In this document: positions 29,496-43,561 of the stretch, piece by piece
Position numbering within the stretch: position 1 is the stretch's first letter
Layout: every line of letters begins with the position of its first letter
Origin: Branchiostoma floridae
Lineage: Eukaryota; Chordata; Leptocardii; Amphioxiformes; Branchiostomatidae
Length of the DNA stretch: 64,000 nt
NCBI RefSeq assembly: GCF_000003815.2
Contig: NC_049989.1
Span: 2,960,342 to 3,024,341 of the forward strand
Direction of reading: 5' to 3'
The notes under the pieces: model-generated
What the model was told of the DNA's origin: nothing
Databases searched by the model: none
Seen by the model: the letters and a program-made list of their open reading frames with translations, nothing else
Program-made: the position numbers and the translations under genes

Positions 29496-32177
29496 TGTTG
29501 TTGACATGTTAGGTTTGCTTACCGGAACTTTCTTCGAAGTTCTACAATGAGCCCCAATGATCTATCTGCCCTACAGCATATTCAAAGCACAAGAATTTTC
29601 TAGGGGATGCACTCTCTCACAGTTGGACCTCTTGTAATAGTGTTAAACCGGACCAGACGCTGTATAAAGTGTCGTTTAGTTCTCAGACTGACTTTTCTGA
29701 TGAAATTTTCTTTTTAACGTCTTAAGGAAGATAGCAATCGTGATAATGAGTTCTGGTCTTCCATTTCCTGGTGAGGTGATAGATAGGCGGTGTGTGATTA
29801 TCTTCCTTTGATCTTCGCTTTGAGAGCCCAGGAGTTTTCCAGGGTTTGGCAAGATAGAATACCGTCTGCCGGATGGGTTTCAAGGGTCAACCTTTGGCCA
29901 ACTGCCAAGCGAGTTGGGAAAAGCTGTGATAGCATTCAGAGTAAGATGCCCATCAACAGTAATGTCAGCCTGGGCCTGTTTGAAAAGATAAGACGAAGAA
30001 AAGTGCAAAGAACTTTTTTTCAAGTTTCTTCTTCCACCAGAAACTAGACTCGTATTTTGTTTTATTGGTGAAACTTATGGCTGTTTGAAGAAAACACATT
30101 GAACAAAGAAGAGTGAATCGTGCGGCACTCATCAGCTATACTTGTTGATGTCCCCTAATGGACATCTAACTACCATTTCTAACTAGATCAACCGTTTAGA
30201 AGGTCCCAAGTATCCTTTTCCTCGTTCATCCGACACCAAGCAGTGAACCAACTGGATCGTTCTACTTTTACATTTTTAGGTCTTCAGCGAAGCGCATAGA
30301 TATGAATTAGTGCTATGTGTACGGCGTAAACGTACTTTGATACGCAATTCCTTATAGTGTTTATCTCGGTACGACGGTCATGTGTCAGGTGAACCTGCTC
30401 TTGTACTTCTAACACACACGTCCAAAATACCTGGACATAAAGAATCACCTTGCTTCTCAACGAGATCCTCTAGATTCAAAGGGCTCTCTACTGTACATGT
30501 CTTGGACATGGAGATCTAGGGATATCTTTGGCGGAAAGGCGAAAAGATATTTGAATTTCTTAACAGCCATTGGTGACCTATAGCGTTGGATAAGAGACAC
30601 GACGTTTGTAGTGTTCGTGTTGAGCCGCTGATGGGGTAGATGGGCGAAATGCTAGACGAAGTTTAGGGGATCAAGTGAGCGAAATGTCGGAAATCGATTT
30701 AGTACTCGGAAGGATTCTAAGCGTCTACCGGAATAAAGCAAACTAAATGTTACTTCACTTTTATCCGTTGACATCGCTCGTTGCTAGCTTGCGGAAGTGA
30801 GATCACTAATCCAAGTAGGATCAGGGTTCATGTTATTGCACGCCATAAACGCTTCATCATCCTCACATAGGCCATAGTGGAAAGCAACTTAACTCGTAAG
30901 AGACCTGGTGGCGCCAATAGTAGCCATTTGTAGCGTTCAAAATGTGGCATGATACTTCAGGCAACTTCACACACGACTTACTTTCTTACTTCCAGTTTAA
31001 CGGACGTTCATATACGTTTACTACACCCATTAACTTCTGGAGGGGCAATGAGGCAGCTGTTCTTTGAAAAGGAAATATGATAACGCCTAAGCCGCTTGAA
31101 GCCGCCATTTCACTATACAACAGGGAAATATACTGCCTATCTTGAGATTGCCAATTCCCTTCCTGCAATTCACCATTTGTGACGCAGATACCTCACCATC
31201 TTTTTTATCTTTCTCCGAAACTTGATTTCCTGGATCCCCTTTAGCGGATTGCAGGCGGTCCTTTACGTACAGTCTTGATATAACACCACACTCTTGCGTG
31301 TTGTAAAATTGACGCCGGCAATGGATATGCATGTGTTTCCCCAACATATAGATAAGACTCAGATTTACGACAAAGGCCGAGTACCACATCCGGTAACTAT
31401 TAAAGTAATGAGCGAGTTCTGTGATCTCTCTGAATTGTGACATAAACCCCAATACCTGCTCAGCCATTCAGCAAGTGTTCTCGATGATGGCTCCAGAATC
31501 TCAACACATAACATTTCTGCTAAACTGCATTCGTTGCGCTCCAGCGATCACGTAGCTTGAAAATTTGCAAGATGGGCACATCCAAAATGTCAGGCTGCAT
31601 GGGTATCAAGGGAAAATTCTCTTTGATCTTTGCGCTGCTAATAACTATCACAAGAAACGTGCGGGCAAATGCAGTATGCTTGATGGACTTTGGGTGGATA
31701 GCGTTGGTGAGGTGCCAAAATAGTGCCTCTGCGAAAATGAGTTTTTCACATTCCCAGTATGCTTACAAAGGCGCACCAACTTGTCTGGAATATATATATA
31801 TACGGACATTTGAGTCTTTGGGTAGGTCCAACAGGTGCAGTTTACTTCACCCGTGGTAGGTGTAGACATTTACCAACTGGACACGAATGTCCTTCACAAG
31901 GTGATAGTTCCAATCATTTACGCTGGTACTGCCATCGTCATCAGGTCCCTTTATCGTTAACGACAATACTAAGATACTCTCGTTTTTCAATACCATCTTG
32001 CAACTTTTACTCTTCCCCAGCGTACACAACATATATCATTCTAGGCAGTTTATGTTTTCGCAATTAGAAGGTCGAGGCAGACCGAAGGAAAAACAAGTGA
32101 GAACTTGCAAGGTCAGCATGTCAAATACCTCAAGATCACTGTCCTCTGTTCTCTCCCCTTATGAGATCGTTTTAAAC
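29496..32177. other. no gene recognised
   Basis: May include more of the decayed retrotransposon on the left (about 29500-29960), but no motif is readable. A 126-codon minus-strand frame (31087-31467) has no recognisable family. Otherwise nothing was seen. Confidence 0.35.
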
Positions 32178-32205
32178 AAGGAGCTTTTATCGATAAAAGC
32201 TCCTT
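32178..32205. repeat. 28-bp perfect palindrome
   Basis: AAGGAGCTTTTATC is followed directly by its exact reverse complement, with no loop. Imperfect pairing (TTTTAAAC either side) extends it to about 44 bp. Confidence 0.95.
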
Positions 32206-34475
<2,270 letters not shown>

Positions 34476-34500
34476 TTCTTTCTTTCTTTCTTTCTTTCTC
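34476..34500. repeat. (TTTC)n microsatellite
   Basis: About six TTTC units directly precede the 163-bp tandem array. Confidence 0.85.
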
Positions 34501-34529
34501 CTGTCAAATCTTCAAAGTGATTCATCTCC

Positions 34530-35345
34530 GCCGTTCCTGGACCGAATGACCTGAAATTTGGCACAGGGGTAGAATGGGCCAATACCTTGATGCTTTTTTC
34601 TCAGTTTTTTCATATCTGCCTCTAAAATGATTTTATTGAGATTTTTTGGTCAATTTTAGACCAAAACTGTATATTTTGGCCCCTGTACCCTGGTATTACA
34701 ACCAAATGAGCTGAAATTTGACAGAGATGTGCCTTGATAATGCTCCCATATAAATTCGATAACACTTTTGGTGTACAGTACAACAAAATGCTTATTTTTG
34801 CGATTTTTTTACCAATTTTTGACCAAAAAAGGACACTTTTGGCCCCTGTACCCTGGTATTACAACCAAATGAGCTGGAATTTGACAGAGGTGTGCCTTGA
34901 TCATGCCCCCATATAAATTCAAAAACACTTTTGGTGTACAGTACAACAAAATGCTTATTTTTGCGATTTTTTGACCAATTTTTGACCAAAAAAGGACTCT
35001 TTTGGCTCCTGTACCTTGGTATTGCAACCGAATGAGCTGAAATTTGACACAGATGTGCCTTGATAATTTCTTCATATAAATTCAATAACACTTTTGGTGT
35101 ACAGTGCAACAAAATGCTTATTTTTGCGATTTTTGGCCAATTTTTGACCAAAAAAGGACACTTTTGGCTCCTGTACCCTGGTATTACAATTAAATGACCT
35201 GAAATTTGGTATAGATAGGCATTAGATACTTGGTAACAAAATTCAAGTCAAATTTTTGACATAAACAACTTTAAAATGATTAATTTTGGCACTTTTCTGA
35301 GGGTAAATTTGTTTTCTTTTGGCCTCCTGACGTGACCTTCCGTGA
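34530..35345. repeat. 163-bp tandem repeat, about 5 units
   Basis: CCTGTACCCTGGTATTACAA, then an AATGAGCTGAAATTTGACAG-type block, TTTTGGTGTACAGTACAACA and TTTTTGACCAAAAAAGGAC, recurs. The anchor base lies at 34684, 34847, 35010 and 35172, giving a period of 162-163. The first and last units are the most diverged. The unit has open frames on both strands but no family resemblance. Confidence 0.9.
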
Positions 35346-36530
35346 CCCCGCACAGAGCCACACCTGTGCGCGTCAGCCGGAGAGTTAATTGCATCAAAGA
35401 CCTAGCTAATCAGCGAAGAGGAGGCCAAAGGCTACTTAATATTCATAAGCGGGGCCTCATGATCCCGTATATAGCAGTGTTCCCGCCAGGGGGAGCGAAG
35501 CCCGCCTAAGGCTCTCGCATTTTAGACTATTCAGAATGCTTTATATTGTATCAGTTCTTAGGGGCATATCTATGATAATCGCAGCAGTCACTTAACTTCT
35601 CTTCAGGAGTTTAGCGTAACACTATTTCAGGTCAAACCGTCAAAGGCAACTAAAAACAAACTTTAACGTTACTGAGTTCAACAGTACTTATAACTTGTTA
35701 TCCGAAGTTGAAACGCTAGCGATGGTATTTTCGCTGCGCTGTTAGCTCCGTGCGACTGTTGTTGACGGTCTTATAACGGTATATTTTGCACCCCTGTACC
35801 CTGGTATGAGTAACATTTGGTATAGAAAGGCATAAGATAGTTGGTAAAATGATCCAAGTAAAATTTTTGGCATAAAGTACTGTAAAAGGCTTAATTACAG
35901 CACTTTTTTTAGGGGAAATTGGTTTTCTTTCGTTCTCCATGCCATGACCTTTCGGACGTTCACCCCACAGAGCCGACATCTGCACCTGCGTCTAGCCGGC
36001 AGGAAGAGTTAATTCAATTAATGGTTCAGCCAATCAGCGAAGAGGAAAGCGAAGGCTAATTAATATTCATAAGCGGGACCACACAATACGTTAACTTGAA
36101 GACTCAGGCCGTACAGACTTGTCGCCAGGATTTTTCAAAGCGTCGGACAGGGGTCAGGGGGCCGCCGAATGTCCCTGGCGGGGTCCAGGGGCAGGGCCAC
36201 TGTGGGGGGGACCCAGGTGGGCGAAGCCCCCCCGGAAGCTCTTGCATTTTAGACTATTGAGAAGGCTTCTTTTATCAGTTTTTTTAGGGCCATATCTACG
36301 ATAATCGTAGCAGTCACTTACTTCTCTTCAGCAGTTTGACTTTAAAATATTTCGGGTCAAAGCTTCAAAGACAACTAAAACCTCATAAACAACAAACTTT
36401 ACTTAGCTCAACAGTATACAAAAATATTGTACGGGTTGCCATCCTTAGTTGAAGCGCTTATTTATAGCGCTAGTATCTTCGCTGCGCCGTTAGCCGCCGT
36501 GCGACTTTTGTTGACGGTCTGATATCCCTA
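35168..36530. repeat. direct duplication, about 0.6-0.7-kb unit, 2 copies
   Basis: 35168-35773 and 35783-36523 share, in the same order, GTACCCTGGTAT, TTTGGTATAGA, GAGTTAATT..., AATCAGCGAAGAGGA, TTAATATTCATAAGCGG, TCGCATTTTAGACTATT or TTGCATTTTAGACTATT, GCAGTCACTTA, CTTCTCTTCAG and GTGCGACT..TGTTGACGGTCT. The second copy has an insertion of GC-rich sequence near 36125-36225. The first copy starts in the last unit of the 163-bp array, so the two repeats share an origin. Confidence 0.85.
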
Positions 36531-39500
36531 CGTCGCCGCCTCGCTGATATTCCCACGGACATGTTTCAAGAAAAATACCCAGCAAAAAACGCTGTTCTGC
36601 GTCAAATTCTATTCTATAAAACATGTGGGACTCAGTGTTACAGTCTAAATATTTTGTAGAAGCACCGCTGTAGGAAAGAAGGTCCAAGCAATGTAATACA
36701 TCACGTAGCATGAAGTTCGCTGTCAACTGGCACACAGCACATGACTGTTTGAAACTCTAAGTCTAATCAACAGCCGTGTTTGATTGATAGCCGGCGGTCC
36801 TTTGATGAAGTTGGCGAAAGGTGCGTTAGTAAGAAAATCTGCGTTTAGTTTTGATACGTAATTATAAGTTAGACAGTGGCGAGAATGATTATTTTCTCAT
36901 CAATATTTCTCTTCAGAATTATTTGAACTTAATTGTACATCTAAACAATTGGCTTACCTGTGCAATGTTTATATGATTAATGATCAGTGTACTGAAATCA
37001 TGTGTAACGTATGGCTCCTAGTAAATAGATCAGCATTTTTCTCTATAGTGACCACCTGTCTATAGTGGCCACATTTCTATCACTGGACTGGAACTTGCGA
37101 AAACTCCTGTATTTTCTCCAGAGCAAATGTTTGTGTTCCTAGTGCTGTTGTTGTTTGACATAAACTTTGAACATTTAAATTGTAAGTAACTTTAAACTGC
37201 CAGAGTTTCAGCCCAATAAAACACTCTCAGCGCCAGGGTATGAACAGACTGACCAGACAGACGAAAATAAATCCTCGAACAAGGTTCAATCGTATCTTCC
37301 GGGTCTGGCAGGACTGAGTTGTTAAACTAAAATAAGAATAGGCTCGATGGCTGATTGCATACAAAGTAAAACAGTTTAACAGTTTTACAGCTTGAAGAAA
37401 ACAAACGCTCCTACAGTACCTGCACCTGCTTGATAATTATTAAATCGTATGCCCTACTTGAATAAAGAAAGTTCACTGCAATAATAAATGTACCCACATC
37501 ACAAGCAGCTTATACTTTTTTAAACTTACACCTAGTTATCGTACTGAAAATTGTTAATGACATTACATGAAGTCATTCAACAATTTTCAGTCATGATGAA
37601 AATTTTCTGAATGGAAGGCGTGATTATTGTCATTTTCTGAAAAATAGAAGCAAGCTCTGTCTTTACCTGGAATCAATTCACAATACCAGTCCACTTTGGG
37701 GGATAATGTACTGTTAAGAGGATGTTCCATTTTTGCGCAGGGGTGATTTGGAACAGTCCAATGTTGCGTGGGAAGGGGTATGGCTGAAATATGCTGTATT
37801 TGCTCTTAAGCAAATGTCGGCCTTTCTAGTTGTTGGTTGATTGCTTGTAGCAGGCAAGAATAAATCATTCGGTTAGTCGTCATTGTGTGTCAATGTGATG
37901 TAGATTGCTGCCGTCGTATGCAGTAGTTAGGTCAGGACGCATTGGCATTCATTAGGCGTGCCTGCGTGTTTGAAGTGCATTAGGTCAGGATGTATAACAT
38001 TGCAACGTATGCAATAGGCTTTCATGCACGTTTGAAAAACAGTAGTTCACGATATATGCATGACTAGTAGGATTTGCCAACATGTTTGAAATGCAGTAGT
38101 TCAAGATGTAGTACTCAATGGGGTTCAAGCCCGAAGCCAGGATTTTGTATGCCAAAGGGGGTGGTAAAGATTATTGGGCCTAGCGATCGCCACAGGCGCG
38201 GGCTCTGTGTTCATGGGAGTCCCAGGAAAATTCTAAAAATTTAATCCTCTGAAATGTTACTTTGCGCTTTTTTTTGTGGAGAGGATTTCAAAATAAGAAA
38301 CAGTTAAGGAAAGAATTACATTGCGCTGATCATTAATTTTGGGTGCCATCGAGTGCTGTGAGCTCCACTTGCCTATGAACATGGGTTTGCCCTGCAGTAA
38401 TGAAATGCAGTACGTCAACATGTATTGCCAATATGATGGGCCTATATGTATGCTTGTTGTGCTTTGTTAAGTGGAGTCAAGATACTGTACCTCGTCGATG
38501 TTTTCCTGGAGTGACACTATACAGTAAACATAGTGATTACATACCGTTCAAATTTGATGTGGAAAACCGAAACCGTTATTGCAGATACGCTCCTTGAATC
38601 CTTTTGCTTACAACATCACATGCAGCGATGACAGGATAATCACTCATGGCCAATGTTGATATGATATTGAGAAGCTCTGCTGCCTGCGCGAGTCATCCGG
38701 TTATTAGAACAAGCCATCCGATACTGCAAACAGCTCTATGTGTTGCCGTCAGTCTCTGTTGTGCTTAATGATATATTCATACCTTTGCTAAAACAATTCT
38801 TAATGACACATGTAATTATCTCGGCATGATTATGTTGCAGATTTTAATTTCAGATGCCCTTGAAAGGATAATAATCCATGGGAGGACAGATTGCAATCAG
38901 TTAATGCTTCTGGTGCAGTCACGGTCACAATCGTCTGTTGCTTTCGAGATAGAGGAAACCAAACGTGAAGTAGAGATATACATACTCATATTGTAACTAT
39001 ACTCCTGACAACCATAGCAAATGTAAGATATCATATCCCATCGCATGATATATTTGCATCAAGGTAATATGCTCACGCGGGAGTAATCAGTATGAATAGG
39101 TAAATGTCGCTCATTTGTCTACAAGTATGGTTTGATATTTGTCAGTGATTATTAGTCACAGCATCGCTCATAGATTTGGCCAATGCAGTTTTTGAAGGGT
39201 ATATATTGTCGACAAAATTGTAAGTAGTGGTCTCAATAAGTCGAACGAATGCCACTCGAAATGATAGCTGAGATATCTAATGAAAATGTACCGCCACTGT
39301 GAACGGTGCCCGATATTTTTTAGCATACGGTACTGATCGTCACAAGGACAATATTCCAGCTCAAAAGCTATGAAAGGCTTCGAACTAACAGGATTTACAA
39401 ATCACATCCTGGCGACATGGTGACTTGAATTCCGAATAACCGTTATGATAGTTGAGGATTGAACAACCATTATCTATTAGCAATCATATAATACAGCATC

Positions 39501-39705
39501 ATGTCGAAGTATAGATTGTGAACGTAAGTTACCACTTATTCAACTTGCAGTGTTGAAAACTATCATAGAGTAAGAGGCAAACGACACATAGCGATATCTC
39601 AGGTTAAACAACTCACCATCTGTGCAGCATATGCAGCATAAGGATATTTACTCGATTTTTCCCCTGTATCGTTTGGTTTCCGTCCGTTTCTCTATACAGA
39701 ATACA
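36531..39705. other. no gene recognised; flank 3' of the K+ channel gene
   Basis: No further channel exon, RNA or repeat family was recognised, and no AATAAA (TTTATT on this strand) was found close to the channel stop codon. Fragments around 37900-38110 repeat CAGTAGTTCA/AGGATGTA-type motifs loosely (GTTTGAAATGCAGTAGTTCA). Confidence 0.35.
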
Positions 39706-41229
39706 TCAGGTCATGCTTCCCCTTGAAGGACACAGTCCAGCATGTTTTATTAGATCTTGTTCGATCTCGTCGTCCTCGTCATCTATCCTCAACTCGTTCC
39801 CATAACTATATCGTAAAACAAGTCCGGTCAGCTTCCTATCGGTTGCGGTTTCCATGCACTTCAGTAAGTGCTTGTGCTGTGCTTGGAACATCTTGAACTC
39901 TTTCTTTCCCAGTCGTGGACCCGTGCATCTTTTTCGTTTTGGCGAGAAAACACCCTCTTTCTTCAGCTTCTCGGGCTTGTAGAGGTTGTTAAAGTTCGAC
40001 ACGACAACGGTAACCGGAAGAGTTAACAAGAGTACGGAAAATACGCAGCACAGTCCTGTCACGATTTTCCCTAGGGAGGACTGGGCTACCATCTCACCGT
40101 ACCCCAAGGTTGTCATGGTCACGACCACATACCAGAATGTCGCTGGAACCGAGGTGAATAAAGTTCCGGTGCCTCCTCGCTCGACATAATAAAGTATTGT
40201 CGAAAATATGACCATGGTCATCACCAGTGAGAAGAATAGAAAACTCAAGTCTTTAATACAGTACCTTAGGACGTATCCCAAAAGCCTAAGGTTGTGAGAT
40301 GTACGAGAGAGTTTGAAGACCCGAAACACACGAAGAACTCTCATCGTCACGAAGGCTCCGTTGAGGTCTGAATCTTTTGGTAGGCACACAGTCGCATAAT
40401 ACGGTAGAATGCTGAGGAGATCGACCATACTCATTGCTTTCCACATATGAGACCATCTGTCGGGAGAGGCGAACAGCCGTAAGATGTACTCCACCGTAAA
40501 GACTAAGGCACTCGCCGACTCTATGGCAGCAAATGCCAACGGATATCTCTGTCCACAGAACATGTACTGGTTTTCATTGGGCCCGGGGCAGTGCGACGTT
40601 TCGATTACGTTTGAGGCAATCGACACAACGATGAAAACCATTGTGACATAGAAGAAAGCTACTCCAAATGCACAGCGATGGGGGTTTTCCATGGAGTACC
40701 ATAAGCTTTCCCTGAAACATTTTGGCTCAGGAAGTGGTTTGTACTGGTCAATGAGTGGCTGGAATTGGATGAGAGCGTCCTTTTTATCCAGATATGCCTC
40801 TCTACAACATGGGCTGATCATATGTCCGAGATCTTGTTCGTCTATGCCGAAGAATGACAAATCTTGTTCGTAAGCTATGAGCCTTTCATCCTCAGGGTAA
40901 TGTAATTTACCGGTTCGATAGTAATTCAAGACATGCCTGAAGACTTGAGGGTCGCGGTCAAAGACGTACTCGTTTTTCTCAAAATCGTAAAAGAATTCTC
41001 TCTCCGGGCTACCGAGCAGAGTATTCGGGTACAGGTCCAGAAGGTGCTTCGATACCTCGAAGTGTGTTCCTCCTACATTGAGAACCAGCCGTTTGGAGCG
41101 CTTACGGCTCCCGCTTAGACGAGCCGTGGCCCGAACCCATTTTTGTCCTAAGGCGCTGAGACCCGCTAAACTGCTCTTTCGGCGACTTCTGAGATTGCCA
41201 ACGGGTACGCGAAGACCGGCGGCATACAT
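39706..41229 (-). CDS. Shal/Kv4-like voltage-gated potassium channel, intronless
   Basis: 507 residues from ATG at 41227-41229. A TGA lies 6 codons 5' in frame, so this is the first possible ATG; GTG three codons upstream is unlikely. The T1 tetramerisation domain spans residues 48-147 (VLNVGGTHFE, YPNTLLGS, FDRDPQVFRHVLNYYRTGKLHYP). S1 about 187-208, S2 231-252, S3 263-282. S4 292-318 has R297, R300, R303, K306 and R309, S5 329-349, pore loop with TMTTLGYGE 371-379, S6 388-414. A C-terminal MFQAQHKHLLKCMETAT (447-463) matches the conserved Kv4 tail motif, which with the T1 sequence places it in the Shal family. The tail is shorter than the roughly 630-655 residues usual for Kv4. Odd residues: the second Pro of S6 PVP is Thr (405-407), GYGD is GYGE, and the first T1 zinc-ligand Cys is Arg116, although H110 and C141-C142 remain. 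No introns and no frame damage. A-type K+ current in excitable cells is inferred from the family. Confidence 0.93.
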   Translation of the reverse strand: MYAAGLRVPVGNLRSRRKSSLAGLSALGQKWVRATARLSGSRKRSKRLVLNVGGTHFEVSKHLLDLYPNTLLGSPEREFFYDFEKNEYVFDRDPQVFRHVLNYYRTGKLHYPEDERLIAYEQDLSFFGIDEQDLGHMISPCCREAYLDKKDALIQFQPLIDQYKPLPEPKCFRESLWYSMENPHRCAFGVAFFYVTMVFIVVSIASNVIETSHCPGPNENQYMFCGQRYPLAFAAIESASALVFTVEYILRLFASPDRWSHMWKAMSMVDLLSILPYYATVCLPKDSDLNGAFVTMRVLRVFRVFKLSRTSHNLRLLGYVLRYCIKDLSFLFFSLVMTMVIFSTILYYVERGGTGTLFTSVPATFWYVVVTMTTLGYGEMVAQSSLGKIVTGLCCVFSVLLLTLPVTVVVSNFNNLYKPEKLKKEGVFSPKRKRCTGPRLGKKEFKMFQAQHKHLLKCMETATDRKLTGLVLRYSYGNELRIDDEDDEIEQDLIKHAGLCPSRGSMT

Positions 41230-41382
41230 CCTTCTCACAGCACAGCTTCATGCAATGTTAATGGGAAAATCACCTTCGGCCCTACAGCAACGAGAATGTA
41301 AAAGAATAGCAATGAAGAACCAGAACGTGACGGTCAATCCTAATTACTTCATTCCTTCAGGGCCTGGAGGAAATTACTCCAG

Positions 41383-41390
41383 CATAAATA
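41383..41390 (-). promoter_or_regulatory. TATA-like box upstream of the K+ channel
   Basis: TATTTATG on the minus strand, about 155 bp before the start codon. Its position is plausible for a TATA element with a 5' UTR of about 125 nt, but AT-rich matches are common. Confidence 0.25.
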
Positions 41391-42556
41391 GCCAGCTGTT
41401 TGCCCGTGTCTGTACATATGTTCACTGTATCGTTTGAAATCAGACCAAAAGATGCAACGTGAGGTGTCCTCTACATGTATTTCTGTCACTGTATGTCTAA
41501 ATGTTTTACAGCAGCTTCACACATCGCAGGAAAATCTATCTGTGATTTGGTTAGGCTTAATATTTACATAAAAATTAGTTTTATGTACCATGCAAGGGAA
41601 CAGTCAAACACTCACCTTCTTAAACTCTGGGTGGTTTCACCTTCCCACTGTGATCGTCATGCTCCTATGTCCGAAGGGGTATTTCTTCATTTCATGAATT
41701 TGACAGAACAAGAAGACAGACTAACAGCATTCGCTGGTTAAGACTGGACAGGCAGAATATTGCATTTGGGCCCACGCATTGGAAGCTGACTCATCTCCAT
41801 TATTCTCTTCGCGGGAAGTTGAGGCGTCGTTATCGAAACCCGGTGACGCGTCTAGATCAGCAGACTTTTGAGATTCCTTCCTTTGGTTAAAAATCTCACT
41901 TTCAAGCTACAGTAATCCATGCAATTACCACTTCAGGGTTGCTGATTGAGGCACTTGTACTCGGGAAGCTCGTCGACGTCAGGCATCCGGGCCTGCGGGT
42001 GATTCAGGAACGTATCTGTAGCGAAGACCCGGCTAGTTCTGTCCTAGAGTGCGCAGATAACGTAATGATAAATGTCCCTCTGTGCAGTGCGATCTTCTAG
42101 ATGACAGGTCTTGTCACATGGCCACGAACTAATGATGTCGGGGTGCGCACTCGTAATCACGTCTTGGCACGGTTTTGCTTTTACTCCGCTGCACTGGAAC
42201 CACCCATCTGCATGATTGATGAACGCAACGATTGTCCCTAAGGGTAGAAACAACGTGGCATAATAAATAAGGATCTGAGGCGGTTCAATCAGTTAGATGT
42301 GTGGCGTAAAGATCTGTGAACTACTTCCATTGTGTACACCCCTACTCTATTTAGGGGCAACCGGACTGCGACCTAAGATTTGACATTGCTCTCAATGAAT
42401 TTCATAGATATAGAAAAATCAATCTTCTTACGCTTATGTTTTCTTGCTTTTCAGTCATACTTTTACATGATATTCCAATTATGAAGCCAAGGGTCACACA
42501 AATTCACCTGAGGTTGCAAAGAGGTTGCAGCGTTAACGCCGTCAATCTATCACTTA
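41391..42556. other. no feature recognised
   Basis: Upstream flank of the channel gene. Nothing else was recognised. Confidence 0.35.
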
Positions 42557-42784
42557 TACCCCTGTCACATTATCCACGATCTTCGGGCGTATCGATGGAA
42601 GATCGGCCATATCTAAGATCGACTAAGGGCTCCGCGTATTTTTCACCTGAAAACCGCCCCTGTTACATATAAGCCATACTTTTTTTTACAATTGTTGTAT
42701 GATTAATTTATTATCATAAGCGAAGCTCGTGCGATTGCCGCAGAATCGTCGTCCGATCGATTTTCGCGTAATGTGACAGGAGTA
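42557..42784. mobile_element. MITE, family 2 copy 2, with TTA target duplication
   Basis: 228 bp. Its ends TACCCCTGTCACATTA and TAATGTGACAGGAGTA are inverted repeats. TTA flanks both sides (42554-42556 and 42785-42787). The interior contains CACGATCTTCGGGCG, TTTTTCACCTGAAAACCG, CATATAAGCCATAC and GCGATTGCCGCAGAA..CGTCG, all shared in order with 18259-18493. Confidence 0.88.
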
Positions 42785-43561
42785 TTAACTATTATGTGCA
42801 ACCTAGTTTTAAACAACATTAACACAAAACCCACCCGCCTGCATCTCCATAAACATAATCCTTCCGCACATATTCTTTCTCATGAATAATTTTCCGTTGG
42901 AGTACGTAACTCATCAGAATATCCCACTTGTTGGCCTACTTGGCTGGTGATTGCACATGTCGCGTGCTGCCAATCTGGGCATCATTGATTGGGGACATCA
43001 TGCAAGCCTATAAATCTGGTGATTTGGGGTCACACAAAAAAGAGGGGCAATCAGATCAAGAAATCGGATCTCACCCTAAGAATGTGTAATTAGGCCACAG
43101 CAATTCATTTCCTTGTTTTTCTGACATTTCAATGTAAAACATAAAAGCAAGCAATTAAGATGAGAATAGAGCATGCATCGATGAACGCAATGTAACCTTT
43201 TGTATTGTTGATTTTATATTGTTCAGTCATCAGGATTACCCCTGACTATATGTCTTTCTATACAGCCGAATAAATCAAATCAAGGCTGGAAGGAAAACGT
43301 TTATTTTCTTCTTTGTGATTCAGGACAAAGTGTCTCGCGGCACATCACGTCCTATGAACGGCACATCTTGCTTTACATATATTCACTCATTTAAACTCTG
43401 GACCAATAAGGAAATTTGCGTTGCCTTATGTGCATGTGTGCATCCAAACACACTTTTTGATTAGATTATCCCATGGTGTGGACCGTATGCTATTCTTTTT
43501 CGGCGTGAATCTTTTACTCGCTGAAATGATGAATCTTACATTGGACCTGGCGCCTGTCACA
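42785..43561. other. no feature recognised
   Basis: Nothing coding or repeated was recognised. Confidence 0.35.

Noticed and set aside
31087-31467. 126-codon minus-strand frame with a hydrophobic stretch
   Set aside because: No recognisable family and no supporting exons; an exon of an unknown gene cannot be excluded.
34530-35345. Regular array that could suggest a CRISPR
   Set aside because: The whole 163-bp unit repeats with no short-repeat/unique-spacer structure, and the DNA is eukaryotic.
41230-41238. GTG start three codons upstream of the K+ channel ATG
   Set aside because: Non-ATG initiation is rare in animals and an ATG follows immediately in frame.
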